A stretch of 12,977 nt of DNA, taken from an uncultured Collinsella sp. (GTDB taxonomy: Bacteria; Actinomycetota; Coriobacteriia; Coriobacteriales; Coriobacteriaceae). The notes under the pieces are model-generated. The model did no database searches. It saw nothing but the letters and a program-made list of their open reading frames with translations, and had not been told where the DNA came from. The stretch lies in assembly GCA_902495085.1 (NCBI GenBank), contig CABUWA010000044.1:1-12977 (forward strand). The letters are read 5' to 3'. This document shows positions 6,597 through 12,977 of this stretch, piece by piece. Each line of letters starts with the position of its first letter. Within the stretch, counting starts at the first letter, position 1. A program made the translations under genes and the position numbers.

Positions 6597-6655
6597 GTTG
6601 ACGATAGTCAAAACTCGGACTAATCTAGAGACACAAAATTGGTCAAAAATCGGAC
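6597..6655 (+). promoter_or_regulatory. Predicted promoter and operator region of the MarR-ABC operon
   Basis: TTGACG (6598-6603) with TAATCT (6621-6626) at 17-base spacing is the best promoter candidate. The -35 is itself half of the dyad TTGAC-GATA-GTCAA (6598-6611). Two near-identical 14-base direct repeats, GTCAAAACTCGGAC (6607-6620) and GTCAAAAATCGGAC (6642-6655), differ at one base and start 35 bases apart. Overlap of these repeats with the promoter fits repression by the MarR protein encoded next. Confidence 0.6.
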
Positions 6656-6673
6656 AATCGAATGGTGGGATAG

Positions 6674-7174
6674 ATGAATAGTGCGGTTACGCTGGTCGAC
6701 TTCGATCGGTTGCTCAATGGACTCGACCATATCTATTCGGAGTTCTCGCGCGCCTGCGGCCTTTCGGACTGCGCCTATTGGATGCTCGTCGACACCAGCA
6801 CGGCGGGCGGCAGTATTGCCGTAAGCCGTCTGACAAGCGAATGGTTCTACAGCAAGCAGACCATCAACTCGGCAATTAAAACCTTGACGGCGCGGGGCTT
6901 CGCAACGTTGGAGTTTGCCGAAGGCAGTCGTAAGAGCAAGGTTGTGAGCCTGACCGAAGAGGGCAGGCGATTTGCCGAGCGTTATGCGTTGCCGGCACTC
7001 AAGGCCGAACAGCGAGCCTTTGGCGCGCTTGAGCCATGTGAGCAGCGCGAGATTATGCGCTTGATCGGCAAATTCTCTCAGGTGCTCGGCGATGAGTGCG
7101 AGGCATTTAAACGGCAAGTGGCCGCCGAGAACGAGGCTGACGATAAGGGCGAGGGGGACACATGCGACTCTTAA
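6674..7174 (+). CDS. MarR-family transcriptional regulator
   Basis: This 166-residue winged-helix regulator is probably a homodimer that represses its own operon until a drug-like or toxic ligand binds. The helix-turn-helix spans about residues 52-76 (SRLTSEWFYSKQTINSAIKTL and on), and the beta wing is at 79-97 with basic residues (GSRKSK) before the family-typical VSLTEEGRR. Helices on either side would form the dimer interface. The C-terminus is charged. The ribosome site (GGTGGGA, three to four bases before ATG 6674) is weak, which may keep repressor levels low. The last 13 bases overlap the first ABC gene, so the three genes are translationally coupled. MarR proteins in this position usually control the adjacent exporter. 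The upstream repeats at 6597-6655 are the likely operators. The ligand is unknown. Confidence 0.92.
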   Translation: MNSAVTLVDFDRLLNGLDHIYSEFSRACGLSDCAYWMLVDTSTAGGSIAVSRLTSEWFYSKQTINSAIKTLTARGFATLEFAEGSRKSKVVSLTEEGRRFAERYALPALKAEQRAFGALEPCEQREIMRLIGKFSQVLGDECEAFKRQVAAENEADDKGEGDTCDS

Positions 7175-8898
7175 TGAGGTTTATGAGGCCGTACCGCGGT
7201 CTGATTGCGGTGACGCTGCTTGCGGTGCTGATAGATAACGTCGGTACGCTGTTGGTTCCCACGATGCTGGCGAACATGGTCAACACCGGTATTACCACGG
7301 GCGATGTCGACTATATATTACGCAACGGCCTGTACATGCTTATCGCGACCGGCATGGCCAGCGGCGGCACGGTGCTGGGCTGCTATCTTTCGGCGCGCCT
7401 GGCCGCCAACGTGGCCTGCGATATCCGCAATGCCGTGTACGACAAGTCGCTCGAGCTGTCCGCCAGCGACTTTGAGCGCTTTGGCACGGGCTCGATGATC
7501 ACGCGCTCGCTCAACGACATCAACGTGATTCAGCAAGCTGTCCTTCAGACGATTCAGTTGGTGCTGCCGGTGCCGTTCTTGGCCGTGGCAGGCATCATCT
7601 TTGCCTGGTTCATCGATCCTGCCATGGGCACGCTGCTGGGCGTGGTCGTTGCGATCGTGCTGGTGGCGGCGGTCTTTACCGTTGCCAACGCCGCGCCGAT
7701 CTTTATGCGCCTGCAGAGCTTTATCGACCGCATGAACGTGGTGCTGCGCGAGAACATCGTTGGCGTGCGCGTCATCCGCGCATTTAACAAGGAACGCCAC
7801 GAGGAGCAGCGCCTGGACGAGGTGTTTAGCGATTACGCGGCCAACGCCATCAAGGTCAACCACCTGTTTGTGGGTCTCGACAGCTCTAGCTTCTTTTTGA
7901 TGAATATCGCCGAGGTGGCGGTGCTGTGGGTGGGCGGCAACCGCGTGGGCGTCCATGCCATGCAAATCGGCAGCATCTCGGCCGTGCTGGAGTACGCGAT
8001 CCTGATCCTGTTCTTTGTGATGATGGCGCAGATGGTGATTCTGACGCTCCCACGCGCCGCGGCGTGCCTCAACCGCGCGCAACAGGTGCTCGAAATCGAG
8101 CCGAGCATCGTGGACGGCAAGGCTACGCTGGATACGTGCGCGGCGGAGCCTGTTGACGGTGCCGATGCGGTTGCCGTGTTCGACCATATGTCGTTCCGTT
8201 TTGACGATGCCGACGAGGACACCCTGTGCGACCTGAGCTTTGCCTGTCGCCGCGGACAGACGACCGCGATTGTAGGCTCGACGGGTTCGGGCAAGTCGAC
8301 GGTGGCCAAGCTCTTGTTGCGTTTCCACGATGCCACGAAGGGCGCCATTCGCCTGAACGGCGTTGACCTGCGCGACCTTTCGCAAGGTGAGATTCGCGGG
8401 CATATCGCTTACGTTCCGCAGAAGGCGTGGCTGTTCTCGGGTACGGTGGCGAGCAACCTGCGCTTTGGCAACGAGGGCGCGACCGAGGCTGACATGCTCC
8501 ATGCGCTGGAAGTTGCCCAGAGCACCTTTGTGCTCGACCAGCCGCAGGGGCTCGATACGCCGGTATCCCAGGGCGGCACGAACTTTTCGGGCGGTCAGCG
8601 CCAGCGCCTGGCGATCGCCCGCGCACTCATGAAGCGCGCCGATCTATATATCTTCGACGACAGTTTTTCGGCCCTGGACTTTAAGACTGATGCCGCCCTG
8701 CGCCATGCGCTGCAGGACGAGACGCGCGATGCCGCGGTGCTCATCATCGCCCAGCGCATCTCGACTATTTTGCATGCCGATCAGATCGTGGTGCTCAAAG
8801 ACGGCGAGATCGTGGGCCTAGGCACGCACGACGAGCTCATGGAAACCTGCGAGGTGTACCGCGCTATCGCGGAATCGCAGATGAAGGGAGGTGAGTAG
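7162..8898 (+). CDS. ABC exporter half-transporter, subunit with degenerate ATP site (TM287/LmrC-like)
   Basis: This 578-residue protein fuses a six-helix type-1 exporter membrane domain (about 1-315) to an ATPase domain. Motifs are Walker A GSTGSGKST (372-380), the Q-loop VPQKAWLF, the canonical signature FSGGQ (475-479), Walker B YIFDD (D499-D500) and the D-loop SALD. Two catalytic residues are changed. The glutamate after Walker B is Asp (D500) and the switch histidine is Gln (Q531, in IIAQRIST). The same pair of changes is known from the degenerate half of heterodimeric exporters such as TM287/288. Its Walker motifs therefore form the inactive site, while its intact signature serves the partner's active site. 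The start is ATG 7162, after GAGGGGG; it overlaps the MarR stop by 13 bases. The next subunit begins one base after this stop. The likely role is export of drugs or other hydrophobic compounds; the substrate is unknown. Confidence 0.95.
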   Translation: MRLLMRFMRPYRGLIAVTLLAVLIDNVGTLLVPTMLANMVNTGITTGDVDYILRNGLYMLIATGMASGGTVLGCYLSARLAANVACDIRNAVYDKSLELSASDFERFGTGSMITRSLNDINVIQQAVLQTIQLVLPVPFLAVAGIIFAWFIDPAMGTLLGVVVAIVLVAAVFTVANAAPIFMRLQSFIDRMNVVLRENIVGVRVIRAFNKERHEEQRLDEVFSDYAANAIKVNHLFVGLDSSSFFLMNIAEVAVLWVGGNRVGVHAMQIGSISAVLEYAILILFFVMMAQMVILTLPRAAACLNRAQQVLEIEPSIVDGKATLDTCAAEPVDGADAVAVFDHMSFRFDDADEDTLCDLSFACRRGQTTAIVGSTGSGKSTVAKLLLRFHDATKGAIRLNGVDLRDLSQGEIRGHIAYVPQKAWLFSGTVASNLRFGNEGATEADMLHALEVAQSTFVLDQPQGLDTPVSQGGTNFSGGQRQRLAIARALMKRADLYIFDDSFSALDFKTDAALRHALQDETRDAAVLIIAQRISTILHADQIVVLKDGEIVGLGTHDELMETCEVYRAIAESQMKGGE

Positions 8899-8899
8899 C

Positions 8900-10903
8900 A
8901 TGACCGAGGAGCTCAAAAAGCAGGCCATCGTCGAGGATGCCGCGGTTGCAGAGACAGTTGAGGAGACGGGCGCCACGCCCGACCTGGACGAAGCCGCCAA
9001 GGCAGCGGCGGAGCGTGAGGCTCGCCGCCAGGCACTCTACGAGGAAAACGAGCGCGCCGAGGACGAGCGCGCCCGCGCCGAGGCGGAGCGTATGCGCGAC
9101 GTTGACGACGAGGATGAGGACGAGACGCCCCGCGACACCTGGGCGACGGTGCGCCGCCTGTGGAGCGAGGCCGCCGGCGACCATTGGCGCTTCTATATCG
9201 TGTTCGCGAGCATCGTGTTCTATGTCATCTTTAACACCGCGGCGCCGGCTTACAGCGCCCGCGTGATCGATGAGCTGTGGGGGCACATGAAGCTGGCGTT
9301 TGCCAACAACACTACCTTCAGCATTACCTGGGAGAATTGCGGCAGGACCATCTTCATCTACTTTATGATCTGGACCGCCGCCGCCTCGTTCTACGCACTC
9401 CAGAGCTTTTTGATGTCGAGCGTTGCCGAGCGCCTCAACCTGCGCCTACGCAACCGCATCGCACAAAAGCTCAACCGTCTGCCGCTTGCCTACTTTGATG
9501 CGCATCGTCCCGGCGAGGTCGTCAGCCGTGCGACCAACGACTTGGACAAGATGTCCGAGAGCATGCAGCGCGGCTTGCTGCAGCTTCTGGTGTCGATCGG
9601 TACCGTGGTGGGCGCCGTGAGCGTGATGTTCGTGTTTAGCGTGCCGCTCACGCTTGTCTTTTTGTTCTTTACGGCGCTTTCGCTGCTGGTGACGAAGGTC
9701 GTTTCGCGCCGCACGCACGATGTGACGGGCGAGCGCCAGGAGTGGGTGTCCAAGATTACGAGCGCGGTCGAGGAAGGCTACTCGGGCCGTCTGGTAATCC
9801 GCGCGTTTAACCGCGAGCGCCAGAGCTCTGCCGAGGTGCACGAGGCTTCGAGGGAGCTGGCGCGCGTGAGCACCAAGGCCGACTTTATGATTAACGCCGT
9901 CGGTCCCGCGGTGCGCTTTATCGGCCGCTTGGCGCAGATCGTGATTGCGCTGGTGGGCTGCAGCATGTTGGTTGCCGGGCATATGACCGTCGGCGTGTTC
10001 CAGGCGTTCTTCCAGTTTATCTATGAGGCGTCCGAGCCCATGACGCAGCTGTCGTTTACCTTTAACTCGCTGCAGAGCGCGCTGGCGAGCGCCGAGCGCG
10101 TGTTCGACCTGCTCGACGAGTCCGAGATGGAAGCCGATCCGTTGCCGGCGGCCGCCGCCAAGCTGCCGGGCAAGGTGGAGGGCCGTGTCGCTTTTGAGCA
10201 CGTGCGCTTTGGATATTCGCCCGACAAGCCGCTTATGCGCGACGTGTCGTTTACCGCCGAGCCGGGTCAGAAGATCGCAGTGGTGGGAACCACGGGTGCG
10301 GGTAAGACCACGCTCATCAATCTGCTCATGCGCTTCTACGAGATCGACGGTGGCCGCATTACCCTCGACGGTGTGGACACGAGCCGCATGGATCGCGGCG
10401 AGCTGCGCCAGCAGTTTGGCATGGTGTTGCAGGACGCCTGGCTGTTCGATGGCACCATTGCCGAGAACATCGCCTATGGCTGTCCCGAGGCGACGCGCGA
10501 GGAGATTGTCGCGGCCGCACGTGCCGCTCAGGTCGACTTCTTTGTGCGCACTATGCCGCAGGGCTACGACACGCGTGTGGCTAACGATGCCGAGAGCATC
10601 AGCCAGGGCCAACGTCAGCTGCTGACCATCGCGCGCGTGCTGCTCAACAACCCGGCGATCCTCATCCTGGACGAGGCGACCTCAAGCGTGGACACGCGCA
10701 CCGAGCTTGCCATCGGCCGCGCCATGGACGCGCTCATGCGCGGGCGCACCAGCTTTGTGATCGCGCATCGCCTGTCGACGATCGTGGACGCCGACCTGAT
10801 CTTGGTCATGGACCACGGCAACATCATCGAGCAGGGCACGCATAAGGAGCTGCTCGCAGCCGAGGGTGCCTACGCCGACCTCTATCTGAGCCAGTTCGCA
10901 TAA
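8900..10903 (+). CDS. ABC exporter half-transporter, catalytically competent subunit (TM288/LmrD-like)
   Basis: This 667-residue partner of the preceding subunit has Walker A GTTGAGKTT (463-471), Q-loop VLQDAWLF, Walker B LILDE with catalytic E592, D-loop SSVD and switch H623 (IAHRLST). Its signature is altered to ISQGQ (567-571), as in TM288-type subunits. Its own Walker motifs should therefore pair with the intact FSGGQ of the partner to give the single working ATP site. The six-helix membrane domain starts at about residue 97. Before it lies an unusual highly charged extension of about 80 residues, rich in Glu, Arg and Ala, likely helical or coiled coil, ending in an acidic run (DVDDEDEDE). 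The start is ATG 8900 with GGGAGG about eight bases upstream, rather than GTG 8891. It is the last gene of the MarR operon, followed by a GGGAC palindrome and a terminator. Confidence 0.95.
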   Translation: MTEELKKQAIVEDAAVAETVEETGATPDLDEAAKAAAEREARRQALYEENERAEDERARAEAERMRDVDDEDEDETPRDTWATVRRLWSEAAGDHWRFYIVFASIVFYVIFNTAAPAYSARVIDELWGHMKLAFANNTTFSITWENCGRTIFIYFMIWTAAASFYALQSFLMSSVAERLNLRLRNRIAQKLNRLPLAYFDAHRPGEVVSRATNDLDKMSESMQRGLLQLLVSIGTVVGAVSVMFVFSVPLTLVFLFFTALSLLVTKVVSRRTHDVTGERQEWVSKITSAVEEGYSGRLVIRAFNRERQSSAEVHEASRELARVSTKADFMINAVGPAVRFIGRLAQIVIALVGCSMLVAGHMTVGVFQAFFQFIYEASEPMTQLSFTFNSLQSALASAERVFDLLDESEMEADPLPAAAAKLPGKVEGRVAFEHVRFGYSPDKPLMRDVSFTAEPGQKIAVVGTTGAGKTTLINLLMRFYEIDGGRITLDGVDTSRMDRGELRQQFGMVLQDAWLFDGTIAENIAYGCPEATREEIVAAARAAQVDFFVRTMPQGYDTRVANDAESISQGQRQLLTIARVLLNNPAILILDEATSSVDTRTELAIGRAMDALMRGRTSFVIAHRLSTIVDADLILVMDHGNIIEQGTHKELLAAEGAYADLYLSQFA

Positions 10904-10933
10904 TGTGACAAAGGGACAGTCTCTTTGCCACAT
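10903..10933 (+). repeat. GGGAC-core palindrome at the 3' end of the ABC operon (copy 3)
   Basis: Bases 10903-10917 pair with 10919-10933. The only mismatch is A/C at 10908/10928, there is one G-T pair, and the arms meet at a single central base. The left arm reads ATGTGACAAAGGGACAG. It begins on the last base of the stop codon TAA (10901-10903). It carries no T-run, and a separate true terminator follows eight bases later, so termination is not an obvious reason for it. Confidence 0.72.
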
Positions 10934-10940
10934 CACAAAT

Positions 10941-10978
10941 AAGGCGCGCCGGGGGTGAATTCCCTGGCGCGCCTTTGC
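10941..10978 (+). terminator. Terminator of the MarR-ABC operon, possibly bidirectional
   Basis: AAGGCGCGCC (10941-10950) pairs with GGCGCGCCTT (10966-10975), with a 15-base loop. The T-tail is short on the plus strand. On the minus strand the stem is followed by TTATTTGTG, so it may also stop transcription from the convergent cysE. Confidence 0.75.
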
Positions 10979-11013
10979 GTTGATGCCGATGTCGTTTTGT
11001 GCCGCTTGCGTTC

Positions 11014-11718
11014 CTAGCGTTCGTCCACGAGCTTGGCGACGAGGGCCTTGAGCTCGGCCACCTCTCGCTCGAGTTCCTTGACGCGGCGGGCATTCTCGGT
11101 GATGCCCTGGCGGTTGAGGGCGGACTGCTCGGCGGCGTCATCGGGCATGTACTCGCGATGCTGCTTGGCGTCGAAACTCTCCTCGAACACACGGCAGCCG
11201 TTGCGCTTGATGATGCGTCCCGGCACGCCCACGACGGTGCAGTTGTCGGGGACGTCCTTAACGACGACCGAGTTGCCGCCGATCTTGACGTTGTTGCCGA
11301 TGCGGATGTTGCCGAGCACCTTGGCGCCCGTGCCCACCGTGACATTGTTGCCCAGGGTGGGGTGACGCTTGCCGGTCTCGTTGCCGGTGCCGCCGAGCGT
11401 GACGCCCTGGTAGAGCACACAGTTGTCGCCCACAATGGTGGTCTCGCCGATGACGACGCCCATGGCGTGGTCGATAAAGAAATGCTTGCCGATCTGTGCC
11501 GCGGGGTGAATCTCGACGCCGGTGATGTGGCGGGTGATTTGCGAGAGCACGCGGGCGAGCGAGCGATGTCCATGCTCCCACAGCCAGTGCTCGGGCACGT
11601 GGTTCCACTTGGCGTGCAGGCCAGGATAGGAAAGGAAGATGACCAGACCGTTTTGCGCGGCGGGGTCCTGCGCTTGGACGGTCTTGATGTCCTCGCGAAT
11701 GGTATTGATAAAGCTCAC
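11014..11718 (-). CDS. cysE: Serine O-acetyltransferase
   Basis: CysE acetylates serine with acetyl-CoA to O-acetylserine, the first committed step of cysteine synthesis. The 234-residue reading has a short helical N-terminal domain and then a left-handed beta-helix of hexapeptide repeats (about 68-168). The active-site signature is GVEIHPAAQIG (67-77) and FIDHAMGVVIGE (81-92), with catalytic-type H84; VTLGGTGNETGKRHPTLG (106-123) follows. I chose GTG 11718 because GGGAGGG lies upstream at good spacing and SFINTIREDI is the usual start; the frame runs on to 11805 without a better signal. Residues from about 205 form a heptad-like, Leu/Glu/Lys-rich coiled coil (VKELEREVAELKALV) ending in DER. 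The usual C-terminal isoleucine tail that binds CysK is absent. No cysK is adjacent. The gene is convergent with the ABC operon and divergent from the DedA gene. Confidence 0.95.
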   Translation of the reverse strand: MSFINTIREDIKTVQAQDPAAQNGLVIFLSYPGLHAKWNHVPEHWLWEHGHRSLARVLSQITRHITGVEIHPAAQIGKHFFIDHAMGVVIGETTIVGDNCVLYQGVTLGGTGNETGKRHPTLGNNVTVGTGAKVLGNIRIGNNVKIGGNSVVVKDVPDNCTVVGVPGRIIKRNGCRVFEESFDAKQHREYMPDDAAEQSALNRQGITENARRVKELEREVAELKALVAKLVDER

Positions 11719-11759
11719 CGGCCGCCCTCCCTTAGCGCCATGGCAATGCGATTCAATAA

Positions 11760-11776
11760 AGTATAGCGATTCGCTA
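11760..11776 (-). promoter_or_regulatory. Predicted cysE -10 element with overlapping palindrome
   Basis: On the minus strand TATACT (11760-11765) is a good -10, placing the start of transcription near 11753 and leaving a leader of about 35 bases before GTG 11718. No good -35 is found at standard spacing. A 13-base palindrome TAGCGA-T-TCGCTA (11764-11776) overlaps the -10 upstream edge, as an operator or activator site would. Confidence 0.45.
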
Positions 11777-11889
11777 GGGATTAGGAAGGACAATCTTGGC
11801 GGCATTGCGCGACAGGTGTCAGTTATGCAAACTTGCTGGTAATGGAGTCATGCTTTTGTGGGGTTGCGCACGAGGGGGCACCGCAACCG

Positions 11890-11895
11890 TATACT
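11890..11895 (+). promoter_or_regulatory. Predicted -10 element of the DedA gene
   Basis: TATACT lies 46 bases before the ATG at 11942. TTGCGC (11864-11869) is the nearest -35-like sequence, but the spacing is 20 bases, longer than usual. It is the only convincing -10 in the gap between cysE and this gene. Confidence 0.35.
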
Positions 11896-11941
11896 GGTCA
11901 ACTTGGACGTATCCGCGCCCACAACTGAGAGGTTTTACTTC

Positions 11942-12589
11942 ATGGGTTTCATCAATTTTATTGCCGAGCTGCTTAAGGACCCGCGCACCGCGATCGCCAG
12001 CTGGATCGCCGCCGGCCCGCTTATGGCCTACGGCTGCGTGTTCCTGATCATCTTTATCGAGACGGGCGTGGTGTTCTTCCCGTTCCTTCCCGGTGATTCG
12101 CTGCTGTTCGCCTCGGGTTTCTTTGCCCACAATGGCGGCTTTAACATTGTGGCGCTTCTGGCCACCGCATGGGCCGCTGCCATTTTGGGCGATCAGTGCA
12201 ACTTTATGATCGGTCACTTCTTTGGCAAAAAGATCATCGCTTCGGGCAAGGTCAAGGCTATGACGCCCGAGCGCATCAAAAAGTCCGAGGATTTCTTGGA
12301 CAAGTGGGGCCACCTGGCCATCTTCCTGGGTCGCTTCTTCCCGTTTATCCGCACCTTTGTGCCCTTTATTGCCGGTATGGGCGGCATGCACTGGCGCAAC
12401 TTTGTCATCTTTAACGTGCTGGGTGGCATTACCTGGTCAACGCTCTTTACACTGCTGGGCTACTTCTTTGGTGGCATTCCCTTTGTACAGGAGCACTTTG
12501 AGCTGCTAATCGTTGGCATCGTTGCCGTGTCGATCATCCCGACCGTGGTCGGTCTGGTCAAGGCTAAGCTGGGCAAAAAGAACGCATAG
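11942..12589 (+). CDS. DedA-family membrane protein
   Basis: This 215-residue polytopic membrane protein belongs to the DedA/VTT family, members of which act as undecaprenyl-phosphate or phospholipid flippases or transporters and support envelope homeostasis. The residues shown to matter in the E. coli member YqjA (E39, D51, R130, R136) line up with E40 (FIETG), D52 (PGDSLLFASG), R131 (LGRFFPFIR) and R137 here. The family segment RTFVPFIAGMGGMHWRNF follows. Hydrophobic stretches lie at about 20-45, 55-95, 125-145, 150-178 and 186-208. The start is ATG 11942, with GAGAGG about 10 bases upstream. It is monocistronic, divergent from cysE and followed by a hairpin at 12618. The exact lipid substrate cannot be assigned. 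Confidence 0.93.
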   Translation: MGFINFIAELLKDPRTAIASWIAAGPLMAYGCVFLIIFIETGVVFFPFLPGDSLLFASGFFAHNGGFNIVALLATAWAAAILGDQCNFMIGHFFGKKIIASGKVKAMTPERIKKSEDFLDKWGHLAIFLGRFFPFIRTFVPFIAGMGGMHWRNFVIFNVLGGITWSTLFTLLGYFFGGIPFVQEHFELLIVGIVAVSIIPTVVGLVKAKLGKKNA

Positions 12590-12617
12590 CTCGAGCCAAC
12601 GCGCAAACCGTGCAGTT

Positions 12618-12650
12618 GAGGCCCGTCCCCGTTTACGGTGGCGGGCCTCT
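12618..12650 (+). terminator. Probable terminator of the DedA gene
   Basis: GAGGCCCG (12618-12625) pairs with CGGGCCTC (12642-12649). The stem continues inward with one mismatch to a CCG-TTTA-CGG tip. The tail (TTCAGCTTC) is poor in T, so termination strength is uncertain. It lies 28 bases after the stop. Confidence 0.7.
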
Positions 12651-12697
12651 TCAGCTTCGGTCAAATGAAAATACTTTACTTAGTTAAAGAAAAGCGT

Positions 12698-12725
12698 TTT
12701 ATCAGACGCGTACGGGGAGTACAAT
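12698..12725 (+). promoter_or_regulatory. Predicted ilvE promoter
   Basis: TACAAT (12720-12725) is a close -10. TTTATC (12698-12703) at 16-base spacing or TTATCA (12699-12704) at 15 is the best -35. The pair GCGT (12694-12697) / ACGC (12706-12709) forms a small dyad over the -35. Transcription would start at about 12732, leaving a GC-rich leader of about 147 bases before ilvE. The rest of the 289-base gap after the DedA gene holds a terminator and one possible leader ORF (12733-12882, see findings). Confidence 0.45.
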
Positions 12726-12878
12726 CTCGTGCATGCGAATCGACGTGCCATCGGCTTTGGCGCTGTTCGCGTGTCCCGTCCGGCTCTACGCTCCGGGCGT
12801 GCGACGTTGCGACGCGGCCGGCCTCGGTCCTTGCGTGCGGGTTCGCGAGTTTGCAACTGTGTATGTAAGGAGCGACAT

Positions 12879-12977
12879 ATGACTGTCGAGAAGAAGGATA
12901 TCGATTGGGGTAGCCTCGGCTTTGGCTACATGAAGACCGATTACAGCTACGAGGCCCATTGGAAGGACGGCGAGTGG
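12879..12977 (+). CDS. ilvE: Branched-chain amino acid aminotransferase, N-terminal fragment
   Basis: Only the first 33 codons are inside the window. The segment IDWGSLGFGYMKTDYSYEAHWKDGEW is the characteristic N-terminus of the class IV, PLP-dependent branched-chain aminotransferases of Gram-positive type, which interconvert leucine, isoleucine and valine with their 2-oxo acids using glutamate/2-oxoglutarate. The PLP lysine and the other catalytic residues lie beyond the edge. The start is clear: TAAGGAG (12866-12872) is six bases before ATG 12879. A long leader with a possible overlapping small ORF precedes it, which may bear on its regulation. Confidence 0.88.
   Translation, partial: MTVEKKDIDWGSLGFGYMKTDYSYEAHWKDGEW

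Noticed and set aside
7318..8502. 394-codon open frame on the minus strand inside the first ABC gene.
   Set aside because: Its His/Arg/Gln-rich translation is the shadow of the ABC coding sequence; it has no ribosome site or domain. The 388-codon frame at 9446-10612 is rejected for the same reason.
11719..11805. N-terminal extension of CysE starting near 11805.
   Set aside because: The stretch covers the predicted -10 and palindrome, lacks a ribosome site, and the family N-terminus fits GTG 11718, which has GGGAGGG upstream.
12638..12868. 76-codon plus-strand frame before ilvE.
   Set aside because: It begins inside the DedA terminator hairpin and crosses the predicted ilvE promoter; it has no ribosome site and no recognisable domain.

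Overview
The window is GC-rich, densely coded bacterial chromosome. Gene content, start sites and base composition suggest a gut actinobacterium of the class Coriobacteriia, with Collinsella or a close relative as the best guess. This is judged from protein style and layout, not from a search. There is no rRNA, tRNA, CRISPR array, phage gene or transposase.

Layout, left to right. The 3' end of glmS (plus strand) ends in a strong terminator. A GntR/FCD regulator (minus strand) lies divergent from a YeiH-family membrane protein gene that is broken by one in-frame TAG and has no normal start codon. A 266-base gap rich in inverted repeats leads to a Fis-type regulator whose AAA+ domain is degenerate. 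Next come a basic single-pass membrane protein of unknown function and, convergent with it, a small nitroreductase (minus). After an AT-richer gap there is a 96-residue protein of unknown function with its own terminator.

The centre is a three-gene operon: a MarR regulator and two ABC exporter half-transporters, with overlapping or 1-base junctions. The two half-transporters are an asymmetric pair. One carries the degenerate Walker B and switch residues, and the other carries the altered signature motif. They should form a heterodimeric multidrug-type exporter with one working ATP site, controlled by the MarR protein through the repeats upstream. The right flank holds cysE (minus), a divergent DedA-family membrane protein, and the first 33 codons of ilvE.

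The observations most worth following are: (1) three related palindromes with a GGGAC core, each touching or within a few bases of a stop codon; (2) the heavily structured leader of the Fis-type regulator; (3) that regulator's loss of the Walker A lysine and the GAFTGA loop; (4) the decaying yeiH gene beside an intact regulator; and (5) a possible leaderless upstream ORF overlapping the ilvE start. No clearly new multi-gene system is visible.
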